Part shown: positions 18,301-26,005 of the stretch, in pieces
How the letters are laid out: each line of letters opens with the position of its first letter
Numbering within the stretch: the stretch's first letter is position 1
DNA from: Mucilaginibacter gossypii
GTDB taxonomy: Bacteria; Bacteroidota; Bacteroidia; Sphingobacteriales; Sphingobacteriaceae
DNA length: 64,000 bases
Direction of reading: 5' to 3'
NCBI RefSeq assembly: GCF_900100945.1
Contig: NZ_FNCG01000001.1
Span: forward strand, 248,001 to 312,000
Position numbers and translations under genes: made by a program
The notes under the pieces: model-generated
Told to the model about the DNA's origin: nothing
The model's database searches: none
Seen by the model: only the letters and a program-made list of their open reading frames with translations

Positions 18301-18542
18301 GATGTAAAGCCAATAAAGCTAAAGCCTAAAGATTTTGCAGAGGCAGGAACAGATAAAGAAAATTTACCATCTGCATTTGTTTGCGTACCGAGCGTGGTAC
18401 CTACAACTCTTACGGACACGCCTGGCAGCGGTAGTCCATCGTCTTTTGAAGTTACCCGGCCGGTAACCGTTTTGTTTTGTGCATGTACCACACTAAAAAA
18501 TAGCATGAACAAACACCAGCTTGCGAGTAGGAGTTTTTTCAT
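15303..18542 (-). CDS. SusC/RagA-family TonB-linked outer membrane protein
   Basis: The 1079-aa protein has a signal peptide (about 1-21), a carboxypeptidase-regulatory-like domain (about 23-105, VTGRVTSKDDGLPLPGVSV), a TonB plug (about 115-235, with NNPLYVVDG and GAYGAIVISTKKGKK) and a large beta-barrel ending in an aromatic residue (FNLKVTF). It imports oligomers bound by SusD, driven by TonB. First gene of the operon. A -7-like box, TAGTTTTG on the minus strand, sits at 18571-18578, but no well-spaced -33 is seen. No sigma/anti-sigma pair is adjacent, so control may be remote. Confidence 0.95.
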   Translation of the reverse strand: MKKLLLASWCLFMLFFSVVHAQNKTVTGRVTSKDDGLPLPGVSVRVVGTTLGTQTNADGKFSLSVPASAKSLGFSFIGFTSQTVEITSTPLDVKLTSSANKLSEVVITGAYGTKQSSRSASYAAQVVKSDALNTIRQPNVNNALAGKVAGVQVRSQSAAALGRNTNIRLRGATGFGSGNNPLYVVDGTIMPNADDLSNDDIDNISILNGPAASAQFGSQGAYGAIVISTKKGKKTKGVGVELNLGANFDKAYILPNYQNSYGGGASADFIQYHWKDGDPEGWKALDGKYYPDYTDDSSWGPKMVGQEYIPWYAWAAGTKYSFKTAKWTPQPDNAKDFFRTGVSLNNSVAFTKAADDYNIRMSYNNQHTTGIVPETWLNKNNFTLNANYDLNKHLTAGASINFSGTQLHGQISDAYASASSGSFNSWFHRDLDMGIMKELQDLKSPDGTYVSWNHQNPNSYDPSNPGSFYAGNYWYNPYLWQKQWQNLNTRDRLYGNIYLQYKINNDLSFKVTYRRNQTNTWNEGKISSEIQASGTQTGQKAGYGTSTSYSNRENYETLLNYDKQIKDFHLNVNAGSDFYNWSYKDNGANTNNGLSVPDLYTLANSVDPISASNTRIQEQYRAVFAKASANYKRIVYADATLRNDWFSTISTINNANSVLSKSFGGSFVFSEVLPEFKDWLNYGKVRGSWGQVPLALGNSTETFGAYRNNTLYGIAPNKWNGALLQGGPTQFVDPALHGTTTTSKEIGLDLGFFNDRLTFGATYWAADDKDLPLGLAVNAASGVSSILTNVGLIKRRGLEITASGTPIRLPNFSWTINANFAQLLDNTVVEISNKYGVDRVQVAGVWGTDMPYLINQKGKWWGQIYGNGIKRNAAGVPILTSSGAYINDPNVYFGSALPKYTGGIQNTFTLFKEFVLSANIDYQFGGKFASLSNRWGQYSGLTANTAALNDKGMSVRDPVADGGGVKVTGVDADNKAVTYYVDAKSYYQGLTNNKTYDPYIYDLTFIKLREVAVGYNLPIKRWGLGNVFQSARIDLTGRNLLLIYAKSKDFDPSEITATEGETAQYPGTRGFGFNLKVTF

Positions 18543-19268
18543 TGTTAAAAAATCAGTTTTAGTTAATATCCAAAACTACAATTTTTGTAATAAAATGAAA
18601 AAAAAGTTAAAATTTTTTTAAAGTTTTTTATATATATTAAAATATTTATAAAAAAATTGATAAAACGTTAATGCAAAATAAGTGAAATGTGGTTTTTTTT
18701 GAATTCTTCATATGAAATTCATATAAAATTTATATGAATTTTAATTTTCAGGGCGGTTGGTACGATGTTTATGGAAAATGACATGAAATATTACTTTATA
18801 AAGCCAGTATTAATGAGATATGTAAGTAATAATTGAAAAAGCGTGTTCTTTTTTAAATTAAAAAACTAAATATACGTTTGAGAAAAACGTTTTAGTTTAC
18901 TTTTTTAAAAATAATAATATTTTTTGTAAAAAGAAAGTGACAAATGACTGAATATTAAAAAATTAATGGGTGAAAGCTTTTGCTTGTAATACCCGAATTG
19001 CTTTTATAAATATTTAATTAATTGATTGTTAGGTTTTTAATTATTTGTATTCTGTATATATTATTATTTTTTGTCAGATTCTGTTTTTAAATAAAATGTT
19101 TTAAAAGGAATTTAATTGTCAAACTGTAATAGCAAGGTATTTTGATTGCAGCCATTTTTTGTGGTTTAATAAAAATGGGGGGCGGCACTTAGCACTTCAA
19201 TGCAGCTTAATTACTTCATTAATTGCCAGATAGCAAATATCCGCCGCCATGAAGTTGTCATCTGCCGA
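18543..19268. other. Very AT-rich intergenic region upstream of the SusC gene
   Basis: This 726-bp gap is dominated by A/T runs and has no frame that looks coding. It carries the SusC promoter near 18571 and short ATATGAA/TTCATAT-type repeats around 18705-18740. I see no stable hairpin or RNA gene. Confidence 0.55.
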
Positions 19269-19691
19269 TTATGCAACCTTAAAGGATTGTTTGTAATAGT
19301 TGCAGGCAGGAGCAAAGAAGCTTAAATTGCATTGTGAGCAAAAGGCGTTTGCGACATCTGTATCTTTTTCAGTATTTGATTGAATAGTTGGGTTAGACTT
19401 TGGTTGTAATACTTTTGTCCTGTTAAAATTTGAGGGATAGACGCGCCTGGCTGTTGATGATGTCGCTAATGAACCTGTTTGAGCTCCATATTCACTAACA
19501 AGTAATTGAGGGGATATCCGCGAAATAGAGTGGGAGGCTTGGTTGTATTTAAGTAACCGGTAATCTCTTCGGTCTGGAAGTTTGCTCTGAGGTCTTGGTA
19601 AAACTATCCCGTTGTCATAAGATTTATCCTGTAATAATGCGATTATACAAATCAGCATTATTATAAATGTGCTAATAAAGTATTCCATCAC
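19269..19691 (-). CDS. Hypothetical protein with one N-terminal membrane helix and C-terminal cysteines
   Basis: I do not recognise this 140-aa protein. It has one hydrophobic helix at residues 4-20 (YFISTFIIMLICIIALL), a polar, Ser/Arg/Asn-rich middle with low structure, and a C-terminal CSQCNLSFFAPACNYY cluster that could bind metal or form disulphides. Its start is about 110 bp from a repeated upstream element shared with the region near 22.7 kb, and it is divergent from the response regulator. The coding call is moderate because of the low-complexity middle. Confidence 0.5.
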   Translation of the reverse strand: MMEYFISTFIIMLICIIALLQDKSYDNGIVLPRPQSKLPDRRDYRLLKYNQASHSISRISPQLLVSEYGAQTGSLATSSTARRVYPSNFNRTKVLQPKSNPTIQSNTEKDTDVANAFCSQCNLSFFAPACNYYKQSFKVA

Positions 19692-19799
19692 TTTTTTCTG
19701 TTAATAGATTTCGGTATATATTGGGTGCAGTAACCGGGTAAGCATAATTCATATAAATAAGATGTGCGATGGCTTTTCATTTTTTTAAGTTTGTTTCGG

Positions 19800-19855
19800 T
19801 AGAACAATTTTATGAACAGAGGCTGGGATGCACAATACAAATCAGTTGGTATTTT
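19800..19855 (+). promoter_or_regulatory. Upstream repeat element, copy A (before response regulator)
   Basis: This stretch shares ACAATTTTAT, then AGAGGC, then CACAATACAAA-n-CAGTTGGTATTTT with a second copy at 22683-22738. The two copies align over about 55 bp with only small indels and a few mismatches. It ends 42 bp before the response regulator start and also faces the divergent gene at 19691. It may be a promoter-proximal binding site for the LuxR-type regulator. Confidence 0.55.
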
Positions 19856-19897
19856 ATGAAATAAAGATAAAATATAGATTTACAGTGAATTTATTAT

Positions 19898-20539
19898 ATG
19901 GAAAGCACCGTGGAAAAACTATCAGTAATAATAGCAGATGACCATACTTTATTTATAAACGGCTTACACATGTTGTTGCAGGGAGAGCCAGATATAGAGG
20001 TAATGAGCGTTGCAGCAAACGGTAAGGAATTATTACATTTGTTACACACCCAAACACCCAACCTCATATTACTTGATATCAATATGCCGGGTATGAACGG
20101 GTTCGACGTACTTAAGCGCATAAAGGATTACTATCCTAAAGTTAAGGTAATCATGCTTTCTACATATAATGAGGAGCACCTCATTGAAAAAGCAAAGGCT
20201 GAAGGAGCCAGCGGCTACTTGTTCAAAAATGTCGGGAAGGCTGAACTATTACAGGTAATGCGCTCCGTAGCGCAAGGGCATCTGTGTTTTCCCTGCAAAC
20301 AGCCGGTTGTTAATTCCATGCCTAATGAACCGGATCCTTTTTTAAAGCAGTTCCAGCTTACTAAGCGGGAAACTGAACTTTTACAATTTATAAAACAGAA
20401 TTTTACCAACCAGCAAATGGCCGATCATCTTCACTTAAGTATTTATACTGTTGAAACACACCGTAAAAATATTATGCAAAAGCTTAATCTGAAAAATCCG
20501 GTTGAGCTTAACCGGTTTATAATGCAATATAACTTATAA
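19898..20539 (+). CDS. NarL/FixJ-type response regulator with LuxR HTH
   Basis: The 213-aa protein has a receiver domain (acidic pair at 14-15, phosphoacceptor D60 in LILLDINMPGMNG, lysine K110 in GYLFKN) and a C-terminal LuxR HTH (LTKRETELLQFI, then NQQMADHLHLSIYTVETHRKNIMQKL). It is the natural partner of the HisKA_3 kinase next to it. The two genes converge and overlap by 6 bp at their stop codons, rather than forming an operon. Upstream repeat copy A suggests autoregulation. Confidence 0.93.
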   Translation: MESTVEKLSVIIADDHTLFINGLHMLLQGEPDIEVMSVAANGKELLHLLHTQTPNLILLDINMPGMNGFDVLKRIKDYYPKVKVIMLSTYNEEHLIEKAKAEGASGYLFKNVGKAELLQVMRSVAQGHLCFPCKQPVVNSMPNEPDPFLKQFQLTKRETELLQFIKQNFTNQQMADHLHLSIYTVETHRKNIMQKLNLKNPVELNRFIMQYNL

Positions 20540-22306
20540 AGGTTTATTGGTGAGTGGGATATAAATAGAAACAAGTGTCCCCCTGTTAGGATGCGAATCA
20601 AATTCAACCCTGCCTTTTAAAAAATTTATCCGCGACATTAGATTGTTTAAGCCCATGCCTTTAAAAATATCAGGATTGGTTGCGTCAAAGCCTATGCCAT
20701 TATCTTCAATAGTGAGGCTGATGTTTTCATCGCTTCTTATAAGTGAAATGTCAACCCTGTCGGCATGAGCGTGCTTCATTACATTGTTTACACTTTCCTG
20801 TAATACCCGGTATAAAATGATCTCGATGGTATCGTCAAACGGCGAATCAAACCCCTGGCAAAAAAAGTTTATTGCAATATTATTGTTCTTGATATTCTCA
20901 ATAAATTGTTTAATTACTTGTGCTAACCCTGTTTTATGAAGTGCCCAAGGCATCATATTATGTGATATCGTTCTTACCTCTTTAAATCCATAGTCAACAA
21001 GGTTAATTGCTTTTTCAAAACGGGTTCTTTGCTCTTCATTTATGAAAGGTAATTCACTGCCTATAACTGACAGGTTTATTTTTGCCGCCGATATTATTTG
21101 GCTCACACTATCATGTAAATCCCTGGCAATTCTTTGTCTTTCACTTTCCTCAGCCGCAATTATAGCCTGCATTGCCATATTGCGCTGTTTTAGCTTGTTT
21201 TGTTTATAATAAAAAAAGCCTGTAAAGAACATTAAAAGTATAAAAACACAGATACCCGCCATCCAGTAATTACGCTTTGTTATTTCAAATTGCTGTTGCA
21301 GTACCTGATCTTCACGTTGTTTTATTTCGTATTTTGCCTGTAGTTCATCAATGGTGCTGTTGCCTGAGGTTTTAATTGCTGCATGCTTTTTTAAGTAAAT
21401 CAGCGATTGCTTATAGTCGCCCAATTGCTCATACAAATCAGCTATTTCATTTGTGGCGCTTCTTTGCATATCTGCATAATTTATTTGTGTGGCAAACTGA
21501 AGGCTGTTTTTTAATGCATCGAGAGATTGTAGATATAACCGTTTGTTTTTATACAATACGCCAAGGTTAAAATAGTTAATTGAAAGCGCAAGGGTATCAT
21601 TTAATGATTTTTTGACATCGATGGTTTTTAAAATTTCCTGTTCTGAGTCGTTTGGTTTAATACTTCCCATAACATCCCCCATAAATTTATGGCTGTATGC
21701 TTCAGAGGTGTTTTCATTTGTTTGCCGGGCAAGGTTTAAAGAGTCTTTTATGTCGAAAGCCTGCCTGGAGTAATTTAAGGCCTCCCGGTAATTGTTTTTT
21801 GCCTCATATAACGTCGCAGCCAGGTTTAAGGCTTCTGTCAATTCTGTACGGTCACCGGTTTTTGGGGCATATGAAATTGCCAGCATGCAAAATTCAAGCG
21901 CTTTTTTATGATTTTTTAATTTTACATACGCTTTCGCTAACCTGTTGTAACCATCGGTTAAAATGTACTGTTGATTTATTTTGTTGAGTGCAACGGCGGC
22001 AATGTTGTAATAATATGATGCGGAATCATATTGATTAGTTTGGAAATAAGCTTCTCCTAAAGTTTGCGATAGTAAAGTAATTGCTTTTTTATTGTTTAGC
22101 TTATGTGCAAGGTTCAGTCCTTCTTTTGCAACAATGATGGTTTTGGTCGGATTTGTTTCAGCCGCATAGTTGGCAATCTGAGTAGCGGCGGTTAAGCGTT
22201 TTTGTGTGGGTGATTTGCTGAAAACAACCTTTTTTAAACTATCAATATTTTGACCGCAACACGGAATTACAGCCAAAATAAGCAGAAAAAACAAAGGGTA
22301 TTTCAT
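20534..22306 (-). CDS. TPR-containing HisKA_3 sensor histidine kinase
   Basis: I choose the ATG at 22306, which gives a 590-aa protein opening with a signal peptide (MKYPLFFLLILAVIPCCGQ); the longer frame adds 17 unlikely residues. Periplasmic TPR repeats cover about 30-330 (for example DSASYYYNIAAVAL and YKQSLIYLKKHAAI), one membrane helix follows at about 350-370, then a HisKA_3 dimerisation helix with H398 in RIARDLHDSVSQ, and an HATPase with DNGIGFD. It phosphorylates the convergent LuxR-type regulator. The sensed signal is unknown. Confidence 0.92.
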   Translation of the reverse strand: MKYPLFFLLILAVIPCCGQNIDSLKKVVFSKSPTQKRLTAATQIANYAAETNPTKTIIVAKEGLNLAHKLNNKKAITLLSQTLGEAYFQTNQYDSASYYYNIAAVALNKINQQYILTDGYNRLAKAYVKLKNHKKALEFCMLAISYAPKTGDRTELTEALNLAATLYEAKNNYREALNYSRQAFDIKDSLNLARQTNENTSEAYSHKFMGDVMGSIKPNDSEQEILKTIDVKKSLNDTLALSINYFNLGVLYKNKRLYLQSLDALKNSLQFATQINYADMQRSATNEIADLYEQLGDYKQSLIYLKKHAAIKTSGNSTIDELQAKYEIKQREDQVLQQQFEITKRNYWMAGICVFILLMFFTGFFYYKQNKLKQRNMAMQAIIAAEESERQRIARDLHDSVSQIISAAKINLSVIGSELPFINEEQRTRFEKAINLVDYGFKEVRTISHNMMPWALHKTGLAQVIKQFIENIKNNNIAINFFCQGFDSPFDDTIEIILYRVLQESVNNVMKHAHADRVDISLIRSDENISLTIEDNGIGFDATNPDIFKGMGLNNLMSRINFLKGRVEFDSHPNRGTLVSIYIPLTNKPL

Positions 22307-22396
22307 ATCCGGGTTTTTGGTCCCGGTTAAAGATAGTAATTTGATATTTATCAGCAAAAGTCGTTGGGCCTGGGGTTGTTACCGGTTAATGTGTTT

Positions 22397-22594
22397 TTAA
22401 AATCTGGATATGAATATTATTAAAGCAGATAATACGGCTAACACGAAAAACACAATTTGCCGTTGCCTGGCACTGATAATGTTGGGTATTTTGCCTGTTC
22501 CCTGCAATTTTTCGAGCTTAAATTTATACATAGCTGATAATCCCATAAAAGTTAGGGAAACAAAGCCCGCGAGGTAATTTAAAGTACTTTCCAT
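22397..22594 (-). CDS. Small two-TM membrane protein
   Basis: A 65-aa protein with two membrane helices (about 6-22 and 45-63) joined by a basic loop (KFKLEKLQGTGKIPNIISARQRQ). No family is recognised. It lies 90 bp upstream of the kinase on the same strand and its start faces repeat copy B. It could be an accessory or sensor-associated peptide of the two-component system, but that is only context. Confidence 0.55.
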   Translation of the reverse strand: MESTLNYLAGFVSLTFMGLSAMYKFKLEKLQGTGKIPNIISARQRQIVFFVLAVLSALIIFISRF

Positions 22595-23025
22595 GGTTTT
22601 TTAATTTAGATGAAACGCGATGAATTAATTTGTTCAAAACCATTTATGGCTTTGTTTTATATTATTTCACCATCGTGCTTGACAGTACAATTTTATAGAG
22701 AGGCCGAAATTCACACAATACAAAGCAGTTGGTATTTTGGAGTAACACCATAAAGCTTATTTTTACAGATGAAATATTGGAGGTAAGTATATCATGTAGA
22801 AACACTATTTAGTATTATACAGATAGCATATATTGGAAAGCCGTGTGCCGTAATCGATAAAAAGGACTAACTTTAATAATGATTTTGCAATATAATTCTA
22901 ACCTATACCTAAAATCATTATTGCTCATTAACAATCAATAAAAATTAAATTAATAAGCTATTATTCACCAAATAAAACTGACTGATTGTATTGAAAGCAA
23001 TCGCTTTCTGCATAAAGATAATTAA
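22595..23025. other. Intergenic region with repeat element copy B
   Basis: These 431 bp hold repeat copy B near the left side and the presumed leader of the proline-rich gene on the right. No further frame, hairpin or tRNA is visible. A long AT-rich leader precedes the ATG at 23026. Confidence 0.5.
22683..22738 (+). promoter_or_regulatory. Upstream repeat element, copy B (before proline-rich gene)
   Basis: This is the second copy of the element at 19800-19855. The core CACAATACAAAGCAGTTGGTA (22714-22734) differs by one base from copy A, and both continue with TTTT. Both copies sit between a minus-strand small membrane protein gene and a plus-strand gene, in the same orientation. Copy B lies 288 bp before the proline-rich gene and 89 bp from the start of the two-TM gene. 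A TTTTTACAG-like match also follows both copies. Confidence 0.55.
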
Positions 23026-23736
23026 ATGGAAATGTCATACATCGTCCAAAAAAAGGAGAGAAACCGGCGACTCAACAGCCTAATACCATGCTTTATTTGG
23101 TTATTAGTTGCCTGGGGGGGCTTAAGTAATACTATGGCCCAGAGCCGCAATAATCAGTCGGACTGGAACGTGCCGCCGCCATTAACCCCAGGTACAATTA
23201 CCAAAGGAAACACCCATGGCAGTGGTTCGGCGGGTAAGCCGATTATACTTACGCTTACGGATATCCCGGTAATTGCTCAGCCCTTTGTTTCAGCAACTCA
23301 AATGCCTGTGCTGGCTGCAGTTGGCTCAACGCCGCCTGTGGTTGATGCACCCGACCAACCCGATGTTAATGGTGCAACTGCGGGGTTACCTGAAATTCCA
23401 TCACCTGAAGCGCCAGAAGCTCCGCATTTGCCAAAGCAAACAATGCAGGACCTGCAGTTTTCAGCTGTTATAGACCTCCCTTTGCCAGAATCGCCGGAAT
23501 TGCCGCCAGCGCCTGTTGAGCCAACCGTATCAGGCCAGGTGAATATTATAAAAGGCCCCATTCCGATAATGCCCGATATAACAAGTACGGTACCGCTTTT
23601 ACAGCCTTCCGAAAATTTTACACCCTGGTCTATCCCGGAAATTCCCGAAAGCGAGAGCTTTAAAATGATATCGCCTGGGGGAACGAAGGATGATAAGTTA
23701 AAAGGCAAACCCCAATCAAACAGGAAAAAACACTAA
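23026..23736 (+). CDS. Proline-rich exported low-complexity protein
   Basis: The 236-aa protein starts with a basic N-terminus and a signal-like helix (SLIPCFIWLLVAWGGLSNTMAQ). The mature part is dominated by Pro, Glu, Ala and Ile in irregular repeats such as LPEIPSPEAPEAPHLP and LPLPESPELPPAPVEP, and ends in a lysine-rich tail (DDKLKGKPQSNRKKH). It has no recognised domain; it is likely an extended periplasmic or surface spacer. The next gene, 49 bp downstream, is also exported and probably its operon partner. Repeat copy B upstream hints at control by the nearby two-component system. Confidence 0.65.
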   Translation: MEMSYIVQKKERNRRLNSLIPCFIWLLVAWGGLSNTMAQSRNNQSDWNVPPPLTPGTITKGNTHGSGSAGKPIILTLTDIPVIAQPFVSATQMPVLAAVGSTPPVVDAPDQPDVNGATAGLPEIPSPEAPEAPHLPKQTMQDLQFSAVIDLPLPESPELPPAPVEPTVSGQVNIIKGPIPIMPDITSTVPLLQPSENFTPWSIPEIPESESFKMISPGGTKDDKLKGKPQSNRKKH

Positions 23737-23785
23737 CTGTGACATAATGTCAAATTATTAAAGGCATTATAACAAGAATACTAAA

Positions 23786-24586
23786 ATGAAAAGTACCCCA
23801 ATTGAGTTAAAATATATATTTGTTATAATATTAGCTTTTGCGAGCGGTGTTACCTATGCCCAGGGCAGATTTAAACAGGGAGATGAGTTTCAAAGGCAGG
23901 TAAATACAAAGTCAAATTGTGTTTTACAGCGCGGCAGCCAAACTTTGCGTGTTGGTTCGGTTTCAATAGTTGTTAAAACCTACAAGGTAACCGATGCTTC
24001 TGAAAGGGGGGCCTCTTTTACTATTACTACTGATAAGCTTATCGATACCATAAATGCAATGAACCAGGACCTGGTATATAACTCAGGTAAACCTGCCGAC
24101 CCAAATTCTGTTATCCAGGTTGGTTTGCAGAAGATGTTCCATAATCAATCGATAGTTTCAGTAAACAACAAAGGCGAGATCCTGAATTTAAAACGCCCGG
24201 CTGTTGCCAATGATACACTGTTATCTTTTGCCGGCATCCAGCCCGAACGGCTGTCGCCAGGGACTACAATACAGTTAATGGTTGATTTTCCGGTTGGCAT
24301 CACACTTAAAAAGGGCTATTCATGGAAGGTTACTACTTCATCGGCCGAAACCAACTATACAGTTTATGCTATAAGCAGCACAACTACTGTTGTTACTTAT
24401 AAAACTTCGGTTTTAGGCGGTAGCTTAAATAGCCGGATAAACGGATCAATACTCATAGATAACAACACCGGGGTTATTTTAAAACGCTATTCGCAAAGCG
24501 TTTCTACTGGCTATGAAATGGTAAATGGAATAGTTTACACCGCCACCCGCCGTACTGCAGTTACGGAGATCTGTAATAAAAAATAG
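23786..24586 (+). CDS. Exported hypothetical protein, operon partner of the proline-rich protein
   Basis: A 266-aa protein with a signal peptide ending at about residue 25 (YAQG). The mature part is beta-rich (LRVGSVSIVVKTYKVTDA, INGSILIDNNTGVILKRYSQSVS) and resembles DUF6263-like periplasmic proteins in layout, though I cannot assign it firmly. It lacks catalytic motifs and has two cysteines, one near each end (C47-region and C263-region). It follows the proline-rich gene by 49 bp in the same direction. Confidence 0.65.
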   Translation: MKSTPIELKYIFVIILAFASGVTYAQGRFKQGDEFQRQVNTKSNCVLQRGSQTLRVGSVSIVVKTYKVTDASERGASFTITTDKLIDTINAMNQDLVYNSGKPADPNSVIQVGLQKMFHNQSIVSVNNKGEILNLKRPAVANDTLLSFAGIQPERLSPGTTIQLMVDFPVGITLKKGYSWKVTTSSAETNYTVYAISSTTTVVTYKTSVLGGSLNSRINGSILIDNNTGVILKRYSQSVSTGYEMVNGIVYTATRRTAVTEICNKK

Positions 24587-24735
24587 ACTTTTTATCTCCT
24601 TTGATTTATTTAAAAAGCGCCGCTGTAAATTTGTAGCGCATTGAAAAAGTCATCTCGTGGCAGGGGATAAAAAAGGAGCAGAAATTATGAGCCGGGTTTT
24701 TGAAAATAATGTTATCGCCTTTAAAGTATTAATAT

Positions 24736-25830
24736 TTAGTTGTTTTTTAACCCGATCTGGTGGTTGCCATAATCGGTTAGGTATTCATTACTGATGAAAA
24801 AATCGAGACTGAAAATGGTACGGTAATCACCCGTATTATTGGGGTTTTGCACTTCTGTTAGGTTTCCCGTGCTTGATGTTGTATAAGTATAAACAAAGCC
24901 CTTGTTGGTAGTTATGGTTACGGTCGAATTTGCGGGAAGGCTGCCTACTGAATTGGTTGCCAGCCTGTCTTCAATTACAGTAGTTGATGGGGTTCCGGTA
25001 TCAAACAAAATCTGTCCGGAGATGGTCTTTCCACTGTAAGTAATAGTTGCGGGGATATTAGGCGAGTATCCGCCGCTGTTTGAATAAGAAAGCGGGTGCA
25101 TAATGAATCCAGTTGATGAAAGATCGCTGTTGCTTAAGCCGATAGTTAACAGATTGCTTACATAAGTTCCACTGGTAGAAAATAAGCTTTTATTTAACGT
25201 GGCCAGCTTAAATCCGCTTGTAAGACCTGTGCCGGTGCTAAAGGATCTTAACGGGCTTTGAATCAGGCTGGTTACATAACTTGTGCCGGGGCCAACACCA
25301 AAAACATCGCTGGCATGGGCCGATAATTGCGCACCAGTTTCATCAACTATTTTGTAGTATAAAAAAAATGGCACCCTTTTTAACGTAAGGTTGCCCTGAG
25401 CGTCGCCGATGGTGATATTAGCGTAGGCTAAATTGCCGTATTCTTTCGTAGAGCTTAACTGGTCGCCAAAGCTTATCGTGCCCTTGGTATTAGTAACCGT
25501 AATGCCGTTCACAACCACCGAATCCCCGGTAAACTGGATGCCTGACGAGGTGATCATTGATGCAGGCAGGATACCTGCGGCATCAAGTGTCATCCCTGAT
25601 GAACCTGTATCAAACACGGTATAATAAGTCACTGCTTTTGTGCCTACCAGCGTAATGGGTAAAAAGATCCGTTTGTTTACCCCGCTGGCGTATTCATATA
25701 AACCAAGCGTAACAGGACTAACTTGTGTTTGAGGCGCTACGGTTTTATCTTTTTTACAGGAAAAAAAGGCAACCGTTATTAATAAACAACCAATAATTTT
25801 GGAAGTAAAAAGTAAATGTTTTGCAGTCAT
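24736..25830 (-). CDS. Pepsin-like aspartic protease lipoprotein
   Basis: A 364-aa lipoprotein (lipobox AFFSC, Cys25) with two aspartic-protease motifs: VFDTGSSG with D74 and ILFDTGTPS with D277. Two Asp-Thr-Gly motifs about 200 residues apart in one chain match the bilobal layout of pepsin-type enzymes, and the sequences around them are hydrophobic-hydrophobic-DTG-S/T as in that clan. The beta-rich content fits too. Bacterial pepsin homologues are rare; retropepsin-like proteins have only one motif. It would act on the periplasmic or surface face. Activity is inferred, and a non-catalytic binding role is possible. Confidence 0.7.
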   Translation of the reverse strand: MTAKHLLFTSKIIGCLLITVAFFSCKKDKTVAPQTQVSPVTLGLYEYASGVNKRIFLPITLVGTKAVTYYTVFDTGSSGMTLDAAGILPASMITSSGIQFTGDSVVVNGITVTNTKGTISFGDQLSSTKEYGNLAYANITIGDAQGNLTLKRVPFFLYYKIVDETGAQLSAHASDVFGVGPGTSYVTSLIQSPLRSFSTGTGLTSGFKLATLNKSLFSTSGTYVSNLLTIGLSNSDLSSTGFIMHPLSYSNSGGYSPNIPATITYSGKTISGQILFDTGTPSTTVIEDRLATNSVGSLPANSTVTITTNKGFVYTYTTSSTGNLTEVQNPNNTGDYRTIFSLDFFISNEYLTDYGNHQIGLKNN

Positions 25831-26005
25831 ATATGTCTGTATATAAACCCGGTTGGTAATAATTACGATAAAAGTGCCGTTTTAGTTGAGCTTAAAATTA
25901 AGATAACAATTTGATATACCGGGTTAATGAATCGATAAAACGGGGTGTTGAACCGATTAATTATCCGGACATATAAACGGACGGAGAACACTGCTATTGT
26001 GTAAG

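Noticed and set aside
18543-19268. AT-rich gap as an origin or integration hot spot
   Set aside because: I see no DnaA-box cluster, direct repeats or integrase. It is simply a low-GC promoter region.
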